Below, in pieces: positions 58,051-64,000 of a stretch of DNA of 64,000 bases. Made by a program: the position numbers and the translations under genes. The notes under the pieces were generated by a model. That model was not told where the DNA came from. It worked only from the letters and a program-made list of their open reading frames with translations, and ran no database searches. Every line of letters begins with the position of its first letter. Positions within the stretch are counted from its first letter, which is position 1. Source of the stretch: Micromonospora sp. LH3U1 (GTDB taxonomy: Bacteria > Actinomycetota > Actinomycetes > Mycobacteriales > Micromonosporaceae); the NCBI RefSeq assembly GCF_028475105.1, contig NZ_CP116936.1:5269501-5333500 (forward strand). Reading direction: 5' to 3'.

Positions 58051-59175
58051 TCAGCCGGCGAGCAGCGCGGCCATCCGTTCCGCCTGCGCCTCCCAGCGCC
58101 ACTCCCGCTCCACCCACGCCCGGCCCGCAGCGCCCAGTTGGCGAGCCAGGTCCCGGTCGGCGAGCAGCCGGGCGACCCGGTCGGCGAGCTGGGCGACGTC
58201 CCGGCCGCGTACGACGTAGCCGGTCTCCCCCTCGCGGACCGCGTCCGGTGCGCCCCCGGAATCACCGGCCACCACCGGCAGGCCGGTCGCCGAGGCCTCC
58301 AGGTAGACGATGCCCAGCCCCTCCACGTCGAGGCCACGGTTGCGGGTGCGGCACGGCATCGCGTAGACGTCGCCGGCCGCGTAGTGCGCCGGCAGTTCGG
58401 CCGACGGCACCGAGCCGGTGAACACCACGTCCCGTTCCACACCGGTCTGCCGGGCCAGCTTCTCCAGGGTCGCCCGGTACGGCCCGCCGCCGACGATCAG
58501 CAGCGCCGCGTCGGGCACCCGGCGGCGGATCTCCGGCAGCGCCCGGATCAGCATGTCCTGACCCTTGCGCGGCACCAGCCGGGACACGCAGACCACCACC
58601 GGCCGGTCGGTCAACCCGAGCCGGGCCCGGACCTGTTCACCGTCCACGGTCGGGTGGTAGGTGTCCACGTCGACCCCCGGCGCGAGCCGACGCAGCTCGG
58701 TCACCCCGTCCAGTACACGGGCCAACCGGCTACGGGTGTATTCGCCGAGATAGGTGGTGACGTCCACGCCCCGACCGATGCGCCGCAGCGCCGGCCGGGC
58801 GGCCGGCAGCGCCGCCCAACCGACCTCGTGGCCGTGGGTCTGCGCCACCACCCGGCGTACGCCGGCCCGACGTCGCAGGCCAGCGGCGAGCAGCCCGAGC
58901 GGGGCCGCCGCGCCGAACCACACCGTGTCGCAGTCGTACGCACGGGCCAGCCGCGCCGCCCGACGGGCGATCAACGGGGTGGGCAACAGCACCCTGGTGC
59001 GCTCCCGGATCACTTCGAACGGCTGGTCGGCGTCGAACTTCGCCGCCCCGCGCCAGTTCGACGCGTACACGACCACCGAACCGGGCGGTTGACGCACCGC
59101 GAGATTGTGCACGAAGGACTGGATCCCGCCCGGGCGGGGCGGAAAATCGTTGGTGATCAGCAGCGTGCGGCTCAT
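58051..59175 (-). CDS. pimB: PimB-type GT4 mannosyltransferase
   Basis: A 374-residue GT4 glycosyltransferase. The N-terminus TLLITNDFPPRPGGIQSFVH has the acceptor-binding glycines; VVVCVSRLVPRKGQDMLIRA and the donor motif EGLGIVYLEASATGLPVVAG are family-typical. The layout and the neighbouring genes match Rv2188c (PimB'), which adds the second mannose to phosphatidylinositol mannoside. GDP-mannose use is expected. The start at 59175 overlaps the M48 peptidase stop (ATGA). Confidence 0.85.
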   Translation of the reverse strand: MSRTLLITNDFPPRPGGIQSFVHNLAVRQPPGSVVVYASNWRGAAKFDADQPFEVIRERTRVLLPTPLIARRAARLARAYDCDTVWFGAAAPLGLLAAGLRRRAGVRRVVAQTHGHEVGWAALPAARPALRRIGRGVDVTTYLGEYTRSRLARVLDGVTELRRLAPGVDVDTYHPTVDGEQVRARLGLTDRPVVVCVSRLVPRKGQDMLIRALPEIRRRVPDAALLIVGGGPYRATLEKLARQTGVERDVVFTGSVPSAELPAHYAAGDVYAMPCRTRNRGLDVEGLGIVYLEASATGLPVVAGDSGGAPDAVREGETGYVVRGRDVAQLADRVARLLADRDLARQLGAAGRAWVEREWRWEAQAERMAALLAG

Positions 59176-60431
59176 CGGCCGGCCTCCCGGGCGTACGCGC
59201 GGGCAGCGGCCATCCGCTCCACGGTGGATGGATGCGAGGCCGAGTAGAGATATTCCCAGCGCGGCGGGTCCGGGTCACCGAGGTTGACCGAGCCGAGCCG
59301 GCGTTGCATCGACTCGAAGGCCACCGGGTCACGGGTGAGCGCGAGCGCATGCGCGTCGGCGCGCGCCTCCACCCGTCGGGACATCAGGGCCTGCACCGGC
59401 GTGGCGATCAGCCCGGCCACCGTGACCAGGGCGAGCAGCAACGGGAACGCGCGTGCTTCGGCGACCGAGTCGACGCCGGCCAACCGCAGCAGCGGCCCCC
59501 ACGAGCCGAGCAGATAGAGCGCCACCACGGCGGCGGCGGCGCCCAGCGCCCCGGTCAGCGTGCCGACCGTGACGTCGGAGTCCTTGGCGTGCCCCAACTC
59601 GTGCGCCACCACGGCGGTGACCTCGGCCGGGGTCGCCTCGCGCAGCAGCGTGTCGTAGACCACCACCCGCCGGGTCGGCCCGAGACCGGAGACGTACGCG
59701 TTGACCGCCCTGGTGCGGCGGGAGGCGTCGGCGACCAGCACGTCGCGCACCGGCACCCCGTCGCGGGCGGCCATGCTCATCAGCTCGGTCCGCAGCGGGC
59801 CCTGCTCCAGCGGGGTGAACCGGTTGAACACCGGCTCCACCAGCACCGGCAGCACGAACGACAGGAGCACCACCAGCACGGCCGCACCGGCCGCGCCGAA
59901 GGCCCACCACCAGCGCGGTGCGAGACGGATGACCGCGTAGAAGCCGAACAGCGCCACCGCGCCGATCACCGCGCTGACCGCGTACGACTTGAGCAGGTCG
60001 ACCGCCCAGCCGCTCCAGCCGTTGGTGCTCAGCCCGTAGCGGGTGAGCACGCTCTGCCGCCAGGCGGAGAACGGCAGGGTGAGCAGGTCGGCGACGAGCA
60101 CCACGGCCAGCCCACCGAGCACCGCCTGCGCGGCCCAGTGCCCGCCGAAGGGCCGGCCCACCAGCTCGACCAGGCGGCTGCCCAGCGGGGTCAGCCCGAG
60201 CGCGAGGGCGATCAGCAGCCCCACGGCGAGCGCGGTATACCCGCCGGGGCGCAGCGCGGCCCGGAACTCCCGCCCCTTGGCCACCTGCTCGGACGGCAGG
60301 TCACCCAGCGCGGCGAGTTGGTCGGCCCGGGGCGCTGGCGGCCGGTGCCAGGGAATGAACAGCGCGGCGACCACCGCCAGCGCGACGGTCAACCCGGCCA
60401 GGGTCAGCAGCGCCCACCCGCGCGGGCTCAC
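59172..60431 (-). CDS. M48 family membrane metallopeptidase (Ste24-like)
   Basis: A 419-residue integral membrane zinc protease with several hydrophobic segments and the active-site motif VVAHELGHAKDSD. The third zinc ligand is in RRVEARADAHAL. This is the CaaX-protease/Ste24 arrangement. Substrates are unknown. The GTG at 60431 overlaps the stop of a 44-residue upstream frame, and its own stop overlaps pimB, so three frames are read in a coupled series. Confidence 0.9.
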   Translation of the reverse strand: MSPRGWALLTLAGLTVALAVVAALFIPWHRPPAPRADQLAALGDLPSEQVAKGREFRAALRPGGYTALAVGLLIALALGLTPLGSRLVELVGRPFGGHWAAQAVLGGLAVVLVADLLTLPFSAWRQSVLTRYGLSTNGWSGWAVDLLKSYAVSAVIGAVALFGFYAVIRLAPRWWWAFGAAGAAVLVVLLSFVLPVLVEPVFNRFTPLEQGPLRTELMSMAARDGVPVRDVLVADASRRTRAVNAYVSGLGPTRRVVVYDTLLREATPAEVTAVVAHELGHAKDSDVTVGTLTGALGAAAAVVALYLLGSWGPLLRLAGVDSVAEARAFPLLLALVTVAGLIATPVQALMSRRVEARADAHALALTRDPVAFESMQRRLGSVNLGDPDPPRWEYLYSASHPSTVERMAAARAYAREAGR

Positions 60432-60562
60432 CCGGACACCGCCGTGCGGTACGCCTTCTCGCCGCTGCGGCGCGCACCGCCGCCGGTCGCACCGCCGCCC
60501 GTCCCACCGCCGACGAGTGCAGCGCCGCCGATCTCGCCGTCGTCCCGTCCTACCCCGCTCAT
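60428..60562 (-). CDS. 44-residue Gly-rich leader frame before the M48 gene
   Basis: The ATG at 60562 has GGGAGG eight bases upstream. The peptide reads MSGVGRDDGEIGGAALVGGG, a Gly/Thr-rich run and GEKAYRTAVSG. Its TGA overlaps the M48 GTG (GTGA). It could be a translational leader or a small protein. Support is from the ribosome site and overlap only. Confidence 0.4.
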   Translation of the reverse strand: MSGVGRDDGEIGGAALVGGGTGGGATGGGARRSGEKAYRTAVSG

Positions 60563-60634
60563 CGCGCCGCCCTCCCGCCGTGACCGCTCATCCTATGGCC
60601 CGCGAGAAGCCCGCTTCCGGGCGCGGTGTCGCGC

Positions 60635-60853
60635 TCAGGCGACCCGGCGGACAGCACGGCGGCGAGCCGCGGCGGGACGTGCGGGCGCGGCCAGCACGTC
60701 CACGTCGAAGCCGGCACGGGCGAGCACCTCGATGGCCTCGACCTCTGCGGCGACCAGCCCGGACGCCGGGGACGTCTCGTCGAACAGGGCGGTGAGCGGG
60801 CAGCCGGAACAGCCGGCATCCCGCCTCGCGCACCCGTCGCAGTCGATGAGCAT
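60635..60853 (-). CDS. Small cysteine-rich protein (putative metal-binding)
   Basis: A 72-residue protein starting MLIDCDGCARRDAGCSGCPL. The CxxC...CxxC pair suggests a zinc or iron site. The rest is a helical segment with a basic Ala/Arg tail. AGGAGG lies four bases before the ATG at 60853. Similar small Cys-rich proteins occur beside the NYN and peptidase genes in other actinomycetes. Function unknown. Confidence 0.65.
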   Translation of the reverse strand: MLIDCDGCARRDAGCSGCPLTALFDETSPASGLVAAEVEAIEVLARAGFDVDVLAAPARPAAARRRAVRRVA

Positions 60854-61075
60854 CACGCCTCCTGATCGGCTCGCGGTGCCCAGCCGGCGCACTGTCGTCG
60901 CCGACCGAACACCGTCGGTCACATCGACGCTAACCACCGGGTACGACAGAAACCCCGTCCGACCGGCCGTTTGGGGGCGAGATCGACTCCAGTTCAGCGA
61001 TATCGGGGCATCCCCACCGGCCGGACACCCCGACATCATGGAACTCGTGTCGATCAACGCCGACGCGCGACGGTG

Positions 61076-62530
61076 TCAGGAGCGGGCGAGCCGCCGCAGC
61101 AGGGAGTCAGCACCCAGCGGATAGGCCCCGTGCCGGCGTACGCCGTCGGCGACCTCGCGGTCCGACGAGACCACGACCACCGGCCGCCCCGACGGCTCGG
61201 CGCGCACCAGCCGCCGGATCAGCTCGTCGGCGGTCTCGCCCTTGCGGGAGAAGAGCACCCGTACGCCGCGCGGCGCGGGTGGCAACCCGTGCATCCGCTC
61301 GGCGCCGTCGAAGACCACGGTGACCTCGTCGCCGGTCTGCGCGGCGATCCCGCCCAGCCCCGTGATCAGGCGTTTGCGCTGCTGCTCCAGGGACATCTCG
61401 CCGAAGCCGCGCTTGGTGACGTTGTAGCCGTCCACCACCAGATGCGCCCTGGGCAGGGCGAGCAGCTGGTCGAGCCGGGCCGGATCGTCGGTGTCCCGGG
61501 CACGCGCGGCCGGGCCGGCCGGGGCGGTGCCCGGCTGCTCGGCGAACGCCTCGGCCACGAAATCGGCGGGGAGCTTGTCGACCGGGTCGAGCGCCAGCTC
61601 CCGGCGGAGCCCGACGGCGGCCTGGCCGATGGTCTCCAACAGCAGCCAGAGCCGGGCGTCGTCGACGGAGCGCGCCTCCTTGGCGGTGGCGCGAGCCACC
61701 CCGGCCACCGACTCGGCCTCGGCCAGCCGGGCGCGGGCGCGGCGCAGTTCGGCGTCCACGTCGGCGCTGGCACGGGCGGCCCGGCCGCGCTCGGTAGCCA
61801 GCAGCTCGGTGGCCTTGCGCTCGCGGGCCTGAGTCTCCCGCAGGGTGCGAGTCACCTGGCGGGACTCCTCGCGGAGCTGGCCCAGCTCCTCACGGACGCG
61901 GGCCAGCTCGTCGCGGAGCTTCTCCGCCTCGACCCGGGCCACCGCCCGGTCGTGCTCGGCGCGGGTGGCCCGTTGCTCGGCCTCACGGACCAGCTCGGCG
62001 ACGACGGCGCTGTCCGCCTCGGCGCGCACGGCGGCACCGCTCGCGTCGATCAGCTCCCGCCAGCCGCGCGGCCGGGCCAGGTAGGCCAGCGCGGCGACCT
62101 CCACCGGGTCGGCGGCGGCGGGCGCGGTGCCCTCGACGACGGCGGCCCCGAGGTCACCGGCGTCGGCCAGGACGCGGGCGGTGACCCGCTGCCGGAACAG
62201 CGGGTCGGCGGTGAGCTGGGCGGCGATGGCTGGCGCACCGAGCCGGGCCCGCCGGTTGGGAGCGAACTTGGCCACCCGGCGCAACGGCACCGGCACCTCG
62301 TCGGCGGGCAGGGTGGGCAGCACCGTGGCGGTCAGCGTCACGATCCGCTGCCGGACCGGCTCGGGCAGGGTCGGCTCCGGCTCGAAAGCCGGACCGTCGC
62401 CCACTGCGGTCGAGTCGGATGGGCTCGATGTCTCGCTGACTACGTTGTCGTCCGGGTTGCCCAGAGCACCGTCGAGCGCGACCGCATCCTCCTGCGGGAG
62501 GTGGTCGTCGTGCGGCTCGGTGAGGGGCAT
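61076..62530 (-). CDS. NYN (YacP-like) putative RNA nuclease with coiled coil
   Basis: A 484-residue protein. It has an acidic disordered N-terminus (1-55), a helical domain, then a long coiled coil (about 185-290, REEAEQ-like heptads such as AVARVEAEKLRDELARVREE). The C-terminal PIN-like NYN domain reads AHLVVDGYNVTKRGFGEMSL, VTVVFDGAERMHG, VLFSRKGETADELIRRLVRA, VVVVSSDREVADG. The acidic residues form a metal nuclease site. It probably acts in RNA processing. Confidence 0.85.
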   Translation of the reverse strand: MPLTEPHDDHLPQEDAVALDGALGNPDDNVVSETSSPSDSTAVGDGPAFEPEPTLPEPVRQRIVTLTATVLPTLPADEVPVPLRRVAKFAPNRRARLGAPAIAAQLTADPLFRQRVTARVLADAGDLGAAVVEGTAPAAADPVEVAALAYLARPRGWRELIDASGAAVRAEADSAVVAELVREAEQRATRAEHDRAVARVEAEKLRDELARVREELGQLREESRQVTRTLRETQARERKATELLATERGRAARASADVDAELRRARARLAEAESVAGVARATAKEARSVDDARLWLLLETIGQAAVGLRRELALDPVDKLPADFVAEAFAEQPGTAPAGPAARARDTDDPARLDQLLALPRAHLVVDGYNVTKRGFGEMSLEQQRKRLITGLGGIAAQTGDEVTVVFDGAERMHGLPPAPRGVRVLFSRKGETADELIRRLVRAEPSGRPVVVVSSDREVADGVRRHGAYPLGADSLLRRLARS

Positions 62531-62657
62531 GTGGCAAGTCTCCCACCGCGACCGGGCCCACCGCCCGGTGAGTGAGCCGATCTCTCATCCTAGCCCCATG
62601 GTGACTGGTGAGACGGCTGCGACAGGAGTGTCGGACCGGGGCGCTAGCGTGCCGCCG

Positions 62658-64000
62658 ATGGCACAGGCGGAGTACGTCCAGGAGTCCCTCGCTGGTCTCG
62701 ACCCGGCGGTGGGTGGGGTGGACCCGGCGCTGCCGCTCTACGCGACCACCTTCGTGGTGGTCGACCTGGAGACCACCGGCGGCGCGCCGGACGGCGGCGG
62801 CATCACCGAGATCGGCGCGGTCAAGGTGCGCGGTGGCGAGCAGTTGGGCGTGCTGGCCACCCTGGTCAACCCGGGGCAGCCGATCCCGCCGTTTATCACC
62901 GTCCTGACCGGGATCACCCAGGCGATGCTCGTGCCGGCGCCGCCCATCGAGCAGGTGCTGCCGAGCTTCCTGGAGTTCATCGCCGACGCGGTGCTGGTGG
63001 CCCACAACGCCCCGTACGACGTGGGCTTCCTCAAGGCCGCCTGCGCGAAGCACGGCTACCGCTGGCCCAACCCGCGTGTGCTGGACACGGCGGCGCTCGC
63101 CCGTCGGGTGCTGACCCGCGACGAGGTGCCCAACCGCAAGCTCGGCACCCTGGCCGCCTACTTCCGCACCGCCACCCAGCCCACCCACCGTGCGTTGGAC
63201 GACGCGAAGGCCACCGTCGACGTGCTGCACGGGCTGATCGGTCGGCTCGGCGGGCACCGGGTGGACACGGTCGGCGACGCCATCGAGTTCGCCCGGGCGG
63301 TCACCCCGACGCAACGCCGCAAACGGCACCTGGCCGAAGGGCTGCCCAAGGTCCCCGGGGTCTACATCTTCCGGGCCGCCGACGACCGGCCGCTCTACGT
63401 GGGCACCTCCGTCGACATCGCCACCCGGGTGCGCAGCTACTTCACCGCCGGGGAGAAGCGCGCCCGGATCTCCGAGATGCTGGCCGTGGCCGAACGGGTC
63501 GAGGCGGTGGAGTGCGCGCACTCGTTGGAGGCGGAGGTCCGCGAGCTGCGGATGATCGCCGCACACGCCCCGCCGTACAACCGGCGGTCGAAATACCCGG
63601 AGCGGATGGTCTGGATCAAGCTGACCGACGGTCCATATCCTCGGCTCTCGATCGTCCGCGACCTCTCCCCCACCGACACCGCGTACCTCGGGCCGTTCAC
63701 CTCCCGCCGGGCCGCGGAGCTGGCCGCCGCCGGTTTCCACGACGCCGTACCGCTGCGCCAGTGCACGCACCGGCTCTCGCTGCGCACCGTCACGCCGGCC
63801 TGCGCGCTGGCCGAGCTGGGTCGCTGCCCGGCACCCTGCGAGCACAAGATCACCCCCCAGGAGTACGACGACAGCGCGGCCGCGCCCTTCCGCACCGCGA
63901 CGGCCAGCGACCCGCAGCCGGTGGTGGACGCGCTGCTCGCCCGGATCGACGTGCTCTCCCGGGACCAGCGCTACGAGGACGCGGCGGTGGTCCGGTCCCG
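62658..64000 (+). CDS. DEDDh exonuclease / GIY-YIG (UvrC-like) protein, Rv2191-like, 3' truncated by the window
   Basis: A reading frame open to the window end (447 codons). The N-terminal DnaQ-like exonuclease has FVVVDLETTGGAPDGGGITE, VLVAHNAPYDVGFLKAA and the HRALDDAKATVDVL motif with His and Asp. A GIY-YIG domain follows (PKVPGVYIFRAADDRPLYVG, TSVDIATRVRSYFT) and then a UvrC-like middle region with ALAELGRCPAPCEHKI. This fusion is typical of Rv2191-type actinobacterial proteins and may act in DNA repair. In-frame starts at 62598 or 62649 are alternatives. Confidence 0.88.
   Translation, partial: MAQAEYVQESLAGLDPAVGGVDPALPLYATTFVVVDLETTGGAPDGGGITEIGAVKVRGGEQLGVLATLVNPGQPIPPFITVLTGITQAMLVPAPPIEQVLPSFLEFIADAVLVAHNAPYDVGFLKAACAKHGYRWPNPRVLDTAALARRVLTRDEVPNRKLGTLAAYFRTATQPTHRALDDAKATVDVLHGLIGRLGGHRVDTVGDAIEFARAVTPTQRRKRHLAEGLPKVPGVYIFRAADDRPLYVGTSVDIATRVRSYFTAGEKRARISEMLAVAERVEAVECAHSLEAEVRELRMIAAHAPPYNRRSKYPERMVWIKLTDGPYPRLSIVRDLSPTDTAYLGPFTSRRAAELAAAGFHDAVPLRQCTHRLSLRTVTPACALAELGRCPAPCEHKITPQEYDDSAAAPFRTATASDPQPVVDALLARIDVLSRDQRYEDAAVVRS

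Noticed and set aside
62154..63845. 563-codon minus-strand frame opposite the Rv2191-like gene
   Set aside because: The plus strand has clear exonuclease and GIY-YIG motifs; the minus frame is an antisense artefact.

Overview
The window is high-GC actinomycete chromosome, most likely Micromonospora or a close relative in the Micromonosporaceae. The signs are GC-rich coding with many GTG starts, sioxanthin-like carotenoid genes, a CBM2-GH18 chitinase, a DUF574-type methyltransferase and a class F sortase. No rRNA, tRNA or CRISPR array was recognised.

Backbone. Gene content and order follow the Mycobacterium tuberculosis stretch Rv2172c-Rv2191: metF, idsA-type prenyl synthase, Rv2175c-like DNA-binding protein, pknL-type PASTA kinase, class II aroG, Rv2179c-like exoribonuclease, Rv2182c-like acyltransferase, Rv2185c-like SRPBCC protein, fadD15, pimB-type mannosyltransferase and Rv2191-like exonuclease/GIY-YIG protein. 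Accessory genes are interleaved.

Layout. 1-2.8 kb: end of a carotenoid operon (CruF-like end, frameshifted glycosyltransferase, CrtI-family oxidoreductase). 2.8-6.2 kb: CDP-alcohol phosphatidyltransferase, metF, XRE regulator, prenyl synthase. 6.3-13.1 kb: Rv2175c-like gene, frameshifted PASTA kinase, nfo, threonine aldolase, aroG, lipoprotein. 13.3-18.4 kb: chitinase, glutathione peroxidase, a GNAT relic, an F420-reductase-like protein, and a DUF4397 protein with a class F sortase. 18.4-25.2 kb: DUF2203, proC, a phosphofructokinase predicted to use PPi, flavin-type oxidoreductase, exoribonuclease, Crp-type regulator, and a 48-residue WAGPGF-repeat peptide divergent from an MFS exporter. 25.2-29.8 kb: giant adenylate cyclase/ATPase, PlsC, small membrane protein.

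29.96-41.65 kb is an integrated mobile element bounded by 61-bp direct repeats. It carries a tyrosine integrase, WhiB-like, RHH, XRE and excisionase-like regulators, a RecA-fold replication ATPase, an SSB-like protein, a sigma-like HTH protein, a GntR regulator, many small unknown proteins and one possible cargo gene. No conjugation or capsid genes are visible, so it looks like a phage-satellite-type or mobilisable element. It also holds iteron-like repeats, a parS-like site and helically phased repeats near attL.

41.7-64 kb: membrane protein, otsA, an alpha/beta hydrolase lacking its nucleophile coupled to a flavin monooxygenase, an EEP nuclease, ROK glucokinase, SRPBCC protein, acyl-CoA ligase, a two-component pair, methyltransferase, GGDEF-EAL protein, TetR/PlsC, PimB-type transferase, M48 protease, NYN protein and the 5' part of the Rv2191-like gene.

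Three single-base losses in G or C runs break two genes. They may be sequencing errors or real decay.
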